24,563 bases of DNA, from assembly GCA_017849315.1 (NCBI GenBank), contig JAFIHQ010000182.1, forward strand, positions 1 through 24,563, in the 5' to 3' direction. Below, piece by piece: positions 15,704-24,053 of the stretch (its first letter is position 1; each line of letters starts with the position of its first letter). Below the pieces are notes generated by a model. The model did no database searches. It was not told where the DNA came from and saw only the letters and a program-made list of their open reading frames with translations. A program made the position numbers and the translations under genes. The stretch is from Treponema sp. Lineage in GTDB: Bacteria; Spirochaetota; Spirochaetia; Treponematales; Rectinemataceae.

Positions 15704-17248
15704 TCAGTGCAGTGCCACCGACAAGACCATGTTATCGGTCAGTGTCCCATTGGGACTTTGGACTGGATGCCATTCATCATTTTTCCAGTAGCCACCCTCA
15801 AATCCTTGCGCTCTTACATAGATTCCGCTTAGGTACAGATCGCCGTCAGATTTCCATATGGATGTCGCACATGGAGGCTCTCCGTGTAGAAATGGGAGCT
15901 GGTGCTCTGCCGTATTCTTGAAGTAGCCGGAACGAAAAAGCGAATATTCGATGATTTCATAAATGTAATCATAAATGTATGCGACATACACGTCATTCCC
16001 GTCTATCATTATGGAGTTGAAATGATAAGGATTCTCTCCTGTTGTCATCGCCTGCCATAGCCCATTCTTCCAATAACCGGCACTATATACTCCATCAGAA
16101 GTTATCCGTTCTCCGGCGATATAGACGTCCGACCCGGAAATAGTGATCGAATTTGTCTCGGACTCCTGATCATCTGCTCCTTCCAAGAGAGAAAAACTAC
16201 CATTTTTCCAATGGCAGGCTCTATACTTATTACTGCTATCGCAACAAATTCCGCATATATAGATGTCACTTCCATCGCTGACAATGCCAACGGGGTATGC
16301 CTGTGAATATCCATTATCACATACGGGTGTATTCCAGACCCCGTTCTTATAATATCCGCCTTCGCCTACATGGCCAGGTTGAGCAGACTTTGTCCCAACT
16401 AAATAGATATCCGTACCGGTGAATAGGCCCATGGCTGTCATATCATTGCCGCCGACATAACTCATAGGAAAATTGAATCCAGGGAATCCGTGCCAGACAC
16501 CATCTTCCCAGTAACCACACTCAGAAACTGAACCGTCTGAAGCCAGGCCAGTAATATACATCTTGTTGGTAACGAAATAACCAGCAAGCGCCGTAGCACT
16601 GGTAGCACCGGTTGGCATTTCCAGGTGGTTCGGCACATTGTCTTTCCAATAATAGGGTAGCCCTGAGAGCACATTGTGATAAGAATCGTACTCGGAAACT
16701 GCACATCCAAATGCATAGACGCTTTTGGTGGATGAGGGCTGTTGTTGTGGTGTTTTTCCTACAGGGACATAAGCAAGTAGCTGACTTACCGATGCAGTTG
16801 CAGGATCGGGAGCAGAAGTTATCGTAGCGGTATTCGTGTATTCACCTTTTACCCAGAGGATTGGTGTGCCATAGGCAGTCGCATCCTGGAGGTAATAGTC
16901 ATAAAGATAGACTGTTTGCAGTGTACCGCTCACTTTTGCTTCCATCCAAATCTGACCGTCTTTACTGTGAAGTGTCTGGTTTTTGTAGTTTGGATTTGTA
17001 CTTGGGAAGATTTGTGTTCCTGCCATTTTAAGCGAGGTTGCCGAAAGCACTAATTGGCTATTGGGGGTTTTTATCCACCCGGTTGCAGCCGAATAACTCC
17101 AACAATCGTAGGTGCCATAGATAGCGGTATCTTCATCGGAGGGTTGAGGCTCTCCATTAGAACCGCCAGTTTTGAGGCTACAACCCACAACCAATGAGAG
17201 TGCAAGTGCTACTAACATAAACCGACTGAATTTGTCAAAAGCTCTCAT
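15704..17248 (-). CDS. Large lipoprotein with about seven GYWKNG-type repeats (beta-propeller-like)
   Basis: Exported lipoprotein, 514 residues from ATG 17248, which has GGGGAGGA directly upstream; the frame extends 20 codons further with no ribosome site. The signal sequence ends in LVVGC, with Cys23 the likely lipid-bearing residue. After an N-terminal domain (YGTYDCWSYSAATGWIK; residues about 40-150) comes a repeat array: YYWKDNVP, GYWEDGVWHG, GYYKNGVWNT, CHWKNGSFSL, GYWKNGLWQA, GYFKNTAEHQ and GYWKNDEWHP. Each copy is spaced by roughly 45-55 residues and followed by a strand of the type GSDVYIAG. This periodicity fits a seven-bladed propeller, an inference. Function is unknown; surface display or ligand binding would be typical. 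It is divergent from the CHAT gene and has its own terminator. Confidence 0.75.
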   Translation of the reverse strand: MRAFDKFSRFMLVALALSLVVGCSLKTGGSNGEPQPSDEDTAIYGTYDCWSYSAATGWIKTPNSQLVLSATSLKMAGTQIFPSTNPNYKNQTLHSKDGQIWMEAKVSGTLQTVYLYDYYLQDATAYGTPILWVKGEYTNTATITSAPDPATASVSQLLAYVPVGKTPQQQPSSTKSVYAFGCAVSEYDSYHNVLSGLPYYWKDNVPNHLEMPTGATSATALAGYFVTNKMYITGLASDGSVSECGYWEDGVWHGFPGFNFPMSYVGGNDMTAMGLFTGTDIYLVGTKSAQPGHVGEGGYYKNGVWNTPVCDNGYSQAYPVGIVSDGSDIYICGICCDSSNKYRACHWKNGSFSLLEGADDQESETNSITISGSDVYIAGERITSDGVYSAGYWKNGLWQAMTTGENPYHFNSIMIDGNDVYVAYIYDYIYEIIEYSLFRSGYFKNTAEHQLPFLHGEPPCATSIWKSDGDLYLSGIYVRAQGFEGGYWKNDEWHPVQSPNGTLTDNMVLSVALH

Positions 17249-17559
17249 AAATCCTCCCCAGTGTGCGTCCATAAAAACAGGAACCGTCTGCAAACGTTCG
17301 GCGGACATACGACTATCAAAGTGCGCTAAAATTATTCTTTCACAGTGTCTTTTGTAGCGATATCAGAAAATCTGAAAAACGTGCTAAAGAAATGCTTAAT
17401 ATCGATACAGGATTCTTTACTTTCTTTATCCCCTTGTTTCTTTATTCCCTTGTTTGGCAACGAAATCGTGCACGATTTAGAAAACTGTTATATAATGGGC
17501 GTGAGATTTTCGAGTTCTCTAACTGTAAATTTCAAATTGTCGTTTATAGAAGAGGCTTT
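17249..17559. other. Divergent intergenic region between repeat lipoprotein and CHAT gene
   Basis: About 310 AT-rich bases. A TATAAT at 17491-17496 lies in front of the CHAT gene. No convincing promoter was found for the lipoprotein side. A frame open from 17392 would encode a hydrophobic N-terminal extension of the CHAT protein but has no good ribosome site. Confidence 0.5.
17486..17496 (+). promoter_or_regulatory. Likely -10 region of the CHAT gene promoter
   Basis: TGTTATATAAT contains a perfect TATAAT (17491-17496), or alternatively an extended -10 (TGT before TATATA). No good -35 is found at 16-18 bases. It lies 64 bases before the preferred ATG at 17560. Confidence 0.45.
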
Positions 17560-20500
17560 ATGATCGACTCAAAACGGACGCAAGGTCCGTCACGTCGAGT
17601 TTCGGACAAAATCGAAGAAGGGCAAAGACTCATCGCTGGGCGGCACTTCAAGAAGGCCCTCAAGCTATTTCAGACCCTAAGAAGCGAAGCGACTAATGAA
17701 ACCGAGCGGTCTTCTGTTTCACTGGGGTATGAAGTGTGTCAACTTCATTTACGCTTGCCCGTTGAGGATAGCGACGATGCGCTGCAGGCTGCGCTTTCGT
17801 TTTTTCGCTCACAAGGTAAGCGAGACGAAGAGGCATGGGCTTTGATTTGTCTCGGAATACGCGCTCAGTCTGCGAGTGATTTTGATTTGGCGGTCACATT
17901 CTTGAGCGACGCGGCGCGGCTTGCAAAAGAAGCTGGCAATCGCGAGGCAGAAGCCAGGGCACTACTGGATTTGGCCACCATGTTGGGGTATCGAAGAGAA
18001 GAAGGCGATTCAGAACGCATGGAACAAGCCTTTGACAGGGGTTATTCCTTGGCTCTTTTGGGAGATGAATACGAAAAGGCAGTCGCGGAGGCGACACGTG
18101 GTATCGTTCAGTATACGCTTGGTAATTACAGCGAATCCATAGCGGGGTACAGGAATGCAACCGAGCTTTTCGATTCGGTCGCAATGCCAGAGCAGGCGCT
18201 TGAGACATCGGTTGCATATGGCGTCGCTTTGTATCGCACGGGGGCGAGAAAAGAGGCCGAGGCACGCTTTAAGAAAACTGTGCAACGAGGACGGGCGCTG
18301 AAGCGGGACACGGAAACAGGGGTTGCCCTTATGTATTTGGGGCAACTTGCAGAGAATAACTCGAAATATACCCTGGCATTTCAATACTACGAGGAAGCGG
18401 AAACGTGTCTCGGTTCGGAGGTAATGTATCGCGTGACCCTTAGGCTCGGACAAGCCCGGGCGCTTTGTTCGCTTGGTAGATACGAAGAATCGGCAAGGAG
18501 ATTGGAGAACCTTAAGGGTAATATGTCAGCCAACGCGGCCTTGAGTCTAATGAGCTTGCAAGCTACCACGTTGTACGGCATAGGTGCGTACCAAGATGCC
18601 ATTTATAAGGCTGACAAAGCAATAGAGGCTGCTGCCGCCCGCCAGATTCCGGACAAAGAAGCAGATGCGAGGGCAGTGCGCATGATGTGTTATCATAGGC
18701 TGAATAAAGATAGGCTCGCGGAGCAAGATGCCCGGGCCATCATCGACAATCTGCAAAGCAACGCCGCAAAATCCGTGCAGGGTAGAGCGCTTGTCCTGCT
18801 TTCTTCGTGCGCACGAGGCGAGGGGAACTTGGACGCTGCTGCGCAGTATTCATCTCGTGCGGTCGATTTGCTGCAACCTTTACACGCGTCTTTGGATCTT
18901 GCACATGCGCTTACGGAGCAAGGGCAGGTACTTCTTGTTCACGGGGATCAGAAGCGGGCGGGTGTAGCCCTAAAAAAGGCTTGTGAACAGGCAATGAAGG
19001 TGCGACAGAGCACTCCAGAGGCATATCGGCGCGACTTTGTCGATTCGCTGCAGGAGATTTTTTCTGTCCACATCGAGTTCTTGTTGCGCAAAGGGAAAGT
19101 CGCCAGGGCATACCGAGCTGCGCTCCAGCTGTTAGCCAAGAGTCTGGCTGAGCATTTTAGGATATCTGGGAATGAGGCCTTGCCGACGTTGGACGATGAC
19201 ACCGCCGAATTCGTTTTCTTGCCACTCAAGGGCAACTCGCTTGCTATTTTTTCTCGTACAGCACGCAACTTGACCGGACACCTTTTGGATGCTGACGAAC
19301 TGCGATCGGCATTTACCGGTGCAAATGTTGCCTTTTTGCCCTCCACCAGGTCCACCAGATTCACCAGAGAGGATGTCAAAATCTCTGGACTTGATTGTGT
19401 TGCCGAGCGCAAGAACCCAGTGGGACTTCGGTCTGCTGATGGCATCGGGCGCGGATTTTCTCTTGCTATCGGCAACAACGATGAATCCAATGAGGGATCT
19501 GCGGATGATCGGTGCCGTTCTTCTCAGTCCATTTTGAGTGACGCTGTCGGCAAGTTCCGGGAAGAGCTCCAAGATTGCAGCGACGAGGCCTGCACTCTGG
19601 CTTCGTCCTTCTATGCACTGTTTTTTGGAGCCGATGGACACAGTGTCAATGTGTGCAAAAAATGGATAATTTGCCCGTCAGGAACGCTTTCGGTTTTCCC
19701 GTTTGAAGCGTTGAGAGATGCACAGGGGCAGTTCGTCCTGCAAGAGCACGAAATTCTTTATACAAAAAGCCCGCTGCTGACCGTAGAAAGGTCGATAGAG
19801 GTAAGTATGGAGCATGGGTGGAGCGCTCCGGTACTGGCGGTAGGAGATCCTTTTCAGAATGAAGAATATTCGGTGGTAAGCGCAAATCAGTACGGAGCCG
19901 AGTCCACCGCTGAGGCGGATAGCTCTGCTGTTTTTGAGGACAAGCTAAGAACAACGCTGCGCAAGAGTACAGGTATGGACCTGCCGCGCCTGCCCGGAGC
20001 GGCTCGAGAAGCTCGATCTGCATGTTCAATCTCTTCGAACAACACACTGCTTCTTGCCGGCGATGCAACAAAGCAGGCCTTTGTTGAGGCGCTTTGTAGT
20101 CGGCATTGGGACATCGTGCATATTGCCGTCCATGCGTTCTATTCTGAACAAGGCGACGAAGGCGCGCTCGTGTTCTTTCCTAACGGCGACAACATCTTGA
20201 CGACGAAAGAGATCGAGAATCTGCATTTCGACGTTGACACAGTGGTATTGTCGGCGTGTGGCTCAGCCTTGGGGAAAATGTCGTGGACAGAAGGTTCTGT
20301 TGGATTTATCGATGCGTTCCTGCGTTCTGGATCAAAATCGGTCTATGCCACACTGTGGAATATCCGCGACGACAGCACTGCGGCATTCATGGAAAAAGTG
20401 TATGCCTGCACAGAAATCGAGCGCGCAAAGGGAATTACCGACAGAGTTTTTGATGACGCATTCCTTCTAAGCAAACGAAAAGCGTCAAGAGGTCTGTGGG

Positions 20501-20577
20501 GGCAAGAGTTCGCATCGCCTGGCTTGTGGGCTTCTTTCGTCCACTATGCCTTGAGAACAAGTGAAGCGGTCAGCTAG
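17560..20577 (+). CDS. TPR-CHAT caspase-like protein
   Basis: A 1005-residue protein from ATG 17560 (GAAGAGG upstream). Residues about 25-500 are helical TPR-type repeats, e.g. AWALICLGIRAQSASDFDLA, AVAEATRGIVQYTLGNYSES, GVALMYLGQLAENNSKYTLA and GRALVLLSSCARGEGNLDAA. Residues about 545-1003 are a CHAT (separase/caspase-like) domain: CPSGTLSVFPFEALRD, then HIAVHA with catalytic His858 and VVLSACGSALGK with catalytic Cys900, then GSKSVYATLWNI. The His/Cys spacing of 42 residues and the intact dyad predict an active cysteine protease. No signal peptide is present from this start, so it is probably cytoplasmic. In known systems CHAT proteases are switched on through their TPR or partner domains. 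It converges on a regulator and a small protein encoded on the opposite strand. Its target is unknown. Confidence 0.88.
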   Translation: MIDSKRTQGPSRRVSDKIEEGQRLIAGRHFKKALKLFQTLRSEATNETERSSVSLGYEVCQLHLRLPVEDSDDALQAALSFFRSQGKRDEEAWALICLGIRAQSASDFDLAVTFLSDAARLAKEAGNREAEARALLDLATMLGYRREEGDSERMEQAFDRGYSLALLGDEYEKAVAEATRGIVQYTLGNYSESIAGYRNATELFDSVAMPEQALETSVAYGVALYRTGARKEAEARFKKTVQRGRALKRDTETGVALMYLGQLAENNSKYTLAFQYYEEAETCLGSEVMYRVTLRLGQARALCSLGRYEESARRLENLKGNMSANAALSLMSLQATTLYGIGAYQDAIYKADKAIEAAAARQIPDKEADARAVRMMCYHRLNKDRLAEQDARAIIDNLQSNAAKSVQGRALVLLSSCARGEGNLDAAAQYSSRAVDLLQPLHASLDLAHALTEQGQVLLVHGDQKRAGVALKKACEQAMKVRQSTPEAYRRDFVDSLQEIFSVHIEFLLRKGKVARAYRAALQLLAKSLAEHFRISGNEALPTLDDDTAEFVFLPLKGNSLAIFSRTARNLTGHLLDADELRSAFTGANVAFLPSTRSTRFTREDVKISGLDCVAERKNPVGLRSADGIGRGFSLAIGNNDESNEGSADDRCRSSQSILSDAVGKFREELQDCSDEACTLASSFYALFFGADGHSVNVCKKWIICPSGTLSVFPFEALRDAQGQFVLQEHEILYTKSPLLTVERSIEVSMEHGWSAPVLAVGDPFQNEEYSVVSANQYGAESTAEADSSAVFEDKLRTTLRKSTGMDLPRLPGAAREARSACSISSNNTLLLAGDATKQAFVEALCSRHWDIVHIAVHAFYSEQGDEGALVFFPNGDNILTTKEIENLHFDVDTVVLSACGSALGKMSWTEGSVGFIDAFLRSGSKSVYATLWNIRDDSTAAFMEKVYACTEIERAKGITDRVFDDAFLLSKRKASRGLWGQEFASPGLWASFVHYALRTSEAVS

Positions 20578-20606
20578 GCAGGTAGTCAGCCTCGCCATTT
20601 AGGGGT

Positions 20607-21074
20607 TCAGTACAGCGAGCTTAACGTTGAGGCGTCCAGAATGACGGGAGATTTTGTAGACGAGAATCCATCGGAGTCATTGTTACAGGAGTCGTGTGCC
20701 TCACGGTACACTGGCGACTCCTCGCAGGCCAAAGCGCTGTCACCTACAACGACCAGTATCAGGAGGGAATCGTCTTTTCCGTCCCAGAGCAGATCGCAGG
20801 CAGAAGGTATATGGACCTCTTTTTTTGCTTTGGCTTGCCACTCATACAGCAACTGTGCTTTTCCCCGATCCGAAGCCAGAAATAGAAATCCCTGACAATC
20901 GCGCTCTGGGACGAGGCTAATTCTAAACTGTCTATTGTCTGTGTCCACTTTACCGGGAAGAATTTTCCATGAGAAAGGTATGTAGCTCTTATCTCCATCC
21001 ACTCTGTTTGCGACAGAAAGAATTGCAGAGGCCAAGCTTTTTTGCTTCTTATTTTGATCTTGCATTGTCATGTT
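20607..21074 (-). CDS. Small protein of unknown function, possibly DUF4384-like
   Basis: About 155 residues from ATG 21074; ATGs at 21107 and 21068 are also in frame and none has a good Shine-Dalgarno. No signal peptide. The core (YIPFSWKILPGKVDT, QFRISLVPERDCQGFLFLAS, GKAQLLYEWQAKAKKEVHIP, DSLLILVVVGDSAL) reads as alternating strands in the order of DUF4384, a domain often encoded beside CHAT and caspase-like proteins; this match is from pattern memory and is weak. The C-terminus is Ser/Asp-rich. It ends 29 bases from the CHAT stop, in convergent orientation, and follows the LuxR-type regulator by about 88 bases in the same direction, so it may share that transcript. Confidence 0.55.
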   Translation of the reverse strand, partial: NMTMQDQNKKQKSLASAILSVANRVDGDKSYIPFSWKILPGKVDTDNRQFRISLVPERDCQGFLFLASDRGKAQLLYEWQAKAKKEVHIPSACDLLWDGKDDSLLILVVVGDSALACEESPVYREAHDSCNNDSDGFSSTKSPVILDASTLSSLY

Positions 21075-21161
21075 AGTGTCATAATGCCAGTAAGGTAAGC
21101 ATAACATTTAAGTATAGCATTAGTGTACCTTTTCTTGACAGTGCCAACAGACCCAATCATT

Positions 21162-21887
21162 TCATTGAGCAATTCTGGTACCTACTTGCAGTTCCAATTT
21201 TGCAGAAGCCGCATCCTCCTTTATCTTTATGTCGAAGTCTTCAATTGGAACACCTGCAGAAATTGCGGCTTTCATGAGCCCAATATCTGAACTTACGCCC
21301 AGCTTACGCTTAATGTTCTTTTTGTGAATGTCGACAGTTTTTCTTGAAATTCCGAGTTCCTGTGCTATGGCCTTGGGAGGTATTTCATGGCACAGCATGG
21401 ACAGGACGCGTCTTTCTTGTTGTGACAGCTTAGAAATCCTACTGGTCGGGTTTTCGTATGTGTCGCTGTGCGACAGGTATGATTCTACGACGTCATTCAT
21501 CAATTCGGGGCTGATAAAGTAGTAACCGGACAGTACTACGCCTATTGCAAAATCAAGTTCTTCATAAGCACACGACTTGCAAACGATACCGTTGGCGCCA
21601 GTCTGAAGAAGGAGCCGTACGAGTGTTTCGTGATTGGCGTCCAGAAGCATGAGTTGCTTGAGCCCGGGCTGAAGCTCTCTCAATCTGGACACAGTTTCTA
21701 TGAGTGATTCTCCCGAGAGACCGGTGTCGATAATACAGAGGTCCGGGCAGAGTGTCTCCACGCTTTGGAATGCGTTCTGGGCTGTATCGGCTACTCCGAC
21801 GATTTCGGTGTCGTCTCGATTTAAGAGCAACAAGCGCAATCCTTCTCTCAAAAGTGTGTGCGGTTCGACAAGCAGAATTCTAGTCAT
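21162..21887 (-). CDS. LuxR/NarL-type response regulator with atypical receiver
   Basis: DNA-binding regulator, 241 residues from ATG 21887 (GGGAG six bases upstream; the frame extends 15 codons further without a ribosome site). Residues 1-120 are a CheY-like receiver: the phosphoacceptor Asp54 (CIIDTGLSGE) and Lys104 (GIVCKSCAYEEL) are present. The acidic pair that binds Mg is replaced by Glu8-Pro9, and the Ser/Thr switch region reads LMLLDANHE. Residues about 150-210 are a GerE/LuxR helix-turn-helix (SQQERRVLSMLCHEIPPKAI, then ELGISRKTVDIHKKNIKRKL). No histidine kinase is nearby. Signalling may be unusual or phosphorylation-independent. It is the closest regulator to the CHAT gene and may control it, an inference from position. 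Confidence 0.85.
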   Translation of the reverse strand: MTRILLVEPHTLLREGLRLLLLNRDDTEIVGVADTAQNAFQSVETLCPDLCIIDTGLSGESLIETVSRLRELQPGLKQLMLLDANHETLVRLLLQTGANGIVCKSCAYEELDFAIGVVLSGYYFISPELMNDVVESYLSHSDTYENPTSRISKLSQQERRVLSMLCHEIPPKAIAQELGISRKTVDIHKKNIKRKLGVSSDIGLMKAAISAGVPIEDFDIKIKEDAASAKLELQVGTRIAQ

Positions 21888-21981
21888 GTATTGCTCCCGT
21901 TCGAGCGCGTAACGGCGTTTCTGACTTTTCAAGCACTACTGCACCAAGGCTAACGCTAAATAATGTTACATCAATAAATAG

Positions 21982-22010
21982 ATCATACGGTGACCTTGGG
22001 AATGTGTAAA
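21982..22010 (-). promoter_or_regulatory. Likely promoter of the LuxR-type regulator
   Basis: On the minus strand, TTTACA (22005-22010) and TATGAT (21982-21987) are separated by exactly 17 bases; each hexamer matches consensus at five of six positions. This leaves a leader of roughly 90 bases before ATG 21887. Confidence 0.6.
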
Positions 22011-22089
22011 GTCGTAATGTTATTTTTTGATATCGAAACAGGGGGTCTGCGATCGCGCCAGATGCCGTCGACACCATTGTTGTAACCTC

Positions 22090-22119
22090 TTGCGCGCTCA
22101 AATATTATGATTCTATAAT
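22090..22119 (+). promoter_or_regulatory. Likely promoter of the flavin reductase pseudogene
   Basis: TATAAT (22114-22119) with TTGCGC (22090-22095) 18 bases upstream, 39 bases before the ATG at 22158. The -10 is perfect and the -35 weak. The promoter and the ribosome site look intact although the gene is broken. Confidence 0.5.
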
Positions 22120-22157
22120 ATAGTGTTTCTCTTTATGTTTCTGATGGGAGGTTGCCT

Positions 22158-23726
22158 ATGGTTACTACCGGCAGTACAGAAAGGGAGCCCGACGTTCCGC
22201 AAGAGTTTAAGGTGCTTTTTTCACCGCTCAAGATCAGAAATGTCGAACTCAAAAACCGCGTGGTGTTCTTGCCCCACGCCACATCGTATGGAGACCAGTA
22301 TTTTGCTCCGACGGACCGATCCGCCTACTACTATGCGGAACGTGCGGAGGGCGGGGCTGGGCTGTCATCATTCCCAGCGTGATCACGCACCCGACCGGCC
22401 TCTATCCGGGGATGCACGCGGGCTACGTTGCGGGGAACGTACCGAAATTCAAGAAAATTGTAGACGCCGTTCACAAATACGACGCCAAGATTTTCGTTCA
22501 GTTCTCCCACATGGGCAACCAGACCAAGAGCTGGGAAACCTCTAGGCCGACATGGGCGTCTTCCAATGTGCCGGACCTGACCGTCGGCGAAGTTCCAAAG
22601 GCCTTGACTCTGGAAGAAATCAAAGAGTTGGAAGATTCCTTTGTGCAGAGCGCGGTGACCACCATGCAAGCCGGGTTGGACGGGCTCGAAATCAAGGTGG
22701 CACACGACGGAATCCTGGGGCAATTTGTCTCGCTTACCAAGAACAAACGCACCGACGAATACGGCGGCAGCCTGGAAAACAATGTCAGAATCGTGGTGGA
22801 AATCCTAAAGGCGTTGCGCGAGCGTATGGACGACGTGCCAATCGGGGTACGACTGTGCATCAACCGCTACGTACAGGGCGACTATGGCGTGAACGAAGCG
22901 CTTGTCTATGCCAAGCTGATCGCGGCCGTCGCGGATTACATCAGCATCGATTCCGGGACTTGGGAGAGCATCGACATGCTCGTGCCGTCTATGAACGTTC
23001 CACAGGGCTTCATGCTGCAGGACATAGCGCGGATCAAGAAAGAGACGGGCGCAGTCATCATCGGCAACGGGCGGATTGTGTGGCCGGCCATGGCGGAACA
23101 GGCGCTGGAGGACGGCACCTGCGATCTGGTTGGAATGGCGCGGGCGCTGATCGCGGATCCGTTCTGGGCGAAGAAGGCCAAGGCCGGTAAGGCTGACGAG
23201 ATACGCGGCTGCCTGGGCTGCAACCAGAAGTGCATGGGGCTGCTTCTACAACACCTTGGATGCCGTCAACAAGAAGGTGACCGGCAAGAATGTAGTGGTG
23301 ATGGACAATGACGCCAGCACGGAGGGGTCGGCAACGGTGGAACTTTTGCTCAAACAGGGCGCAAAGGTCCATTGGGTGAGCCCGGCATTCTTCAACGGAC
23401 AAAATGTGACGGCGCCCATTCTGCTGGACAACTTCAAGCGGTTGGCCGGCAACCCGGACCTCATGCTGCATCCTATGAGCGTCATAACCGAAGTCAAGGA
23501 CGGCAATGCCGGCTTGTTCAATATTTATCTGGCCACGGGCGGACAGATTGAGAATGTGGACGCCGTAGTGGAGACCGGCATCAAGAAAGCCAATGGCGAG
23601 CTGTACGACGCGCTCAAAGGCAAGGTGCCGCAGCTCTTTGTCATCGGCGACGCGGCGGCGCCCCGCGACATCGCAGCGGCGCTTCAGGATGCGGTCGGGC
23701 TTTCAAAATTGGTTATTGGGGCGTAA
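22158..23726 (+). pseudogene. Broken NADH:flavin oxidoreductase / 2-enoate reductase (old yellow enzyme family)
   Basis: The intact family member would be an FMN, Fe-S and FAD enzyme reducing enoates or similar substrates. The start is ATG 22158 with GGGAGG six bases upstream. The first frame reads FKVLFSPLKIRNVELKNRVV and FLPHATSYGD, then shifts near 22365 where one base is missing after GGGCTG: that frame ends at TGA 22380-22382, while the next frame continues IIPSVITHPTGLYPG. The TIM-barrel part runs through DGLEIKVAHDGILGQF, NKRTDEYGGSLENNVRI, IIGNGRIVWP and VGMARALIADP to the Fe-S motif CLGCNQKCMG. Near 23235 the sequence jumps to NTLDAVNKKVTGKNVVVMDN in another frame, the second Rossmann part, ending in LFVIGDAAAPRDIAAALQDA. 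The first FAD GxGxxG segment, perhaps 130-150 residues, is missing. Two independent lesions favour a pseudogene over a single sequencing error. Confidence 0.78.
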
Positions 23727-23795
23727 AATGAAAAAACCCCGTAAAGGGTTAAATATGTCTAGAATCGAGGCCTACAAAAAGGGGAGGTGGTGCGA

Positions 23796-23957
23796 ATGAA
23801 AAAGTACAAATGCTCAGTGTGTGGCTACATTTATGACCCAGCAGAAGGCGATCCCAGTTCCGGTGTAAAGCCCGGCACAGAGTTCGAAAAACTTCCGGAG
23901 GATTGGGTCTGCCCAATCTGCGGCTCGGCCAAGGAAAAGTTCAAACCATTGAACTGA
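23796..23957 (+). CDS. Rubredoxin
   Basis: Small cytoplasmic electron carrier with a single iron bound by four cysteines, 53 residues, the standard length. The two ligand pairs are seen in YKCSVCGYIYDP (Cys6, Cys9) and DWVCPICGSAKEKF (Cys39, Cys42). The conserved aromatic core (Tyr4, Tyr11, Tyr13, Phe30, Trp37) and the acidic loop with Gly27 are all present. The start is ATG 23796 with GGGGAGGTGG upstream. It sits 69 bases downstream of the broken flavin reductase and is followed by a terminator. In anaerobes rubredoxin donates electrons to superoxide reductase, rubrerythrin or flavoprotein oxygen reductases; its original partner here may have been the neighbouring flavoprotein, an inference from position. 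Confidence 0.96.
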   Translation: MKKYKCSVCGYIYDPAEGDPSSGVKPGTEFEKLPEDWVCPICGSAKEKFKPLN

Positions 23958-23985
23958 ACTGGCACATCATAAAGTAGCAACTGCT

Positions 23986-24025
23986 AGGCCCGTTGTGCGC
24001 ATCATGACGGGCCTCTTCAGTTTTT
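23986..24025 (+). terminator. Intrinsic terminator after rubredoxin
   Basis: AGGCCCGT (23986-23993) and ACGGGCCT (24007-24014) form a perfect 8-bp stem with a 13-base loop, followed by CTTCAG and then TTTTT (24021-24025). The T run is offset by six bases, so efficiency is uncertain. It separates rubredoxin from the DOMON-domain gene. Confidence 0.65.
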
Positions 24026-24053
24026 GATAATTTTCAATGATTGAGGAGTTTTT

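Noticed and set aside
23728..23799. A 23-codon frame between the flavin reductase remnant and rubredoxin
   Set aside because: It has no ribosome site, overlaps the rubredoxin start and contains a small inverted repeat; it is more likely leader sequence.
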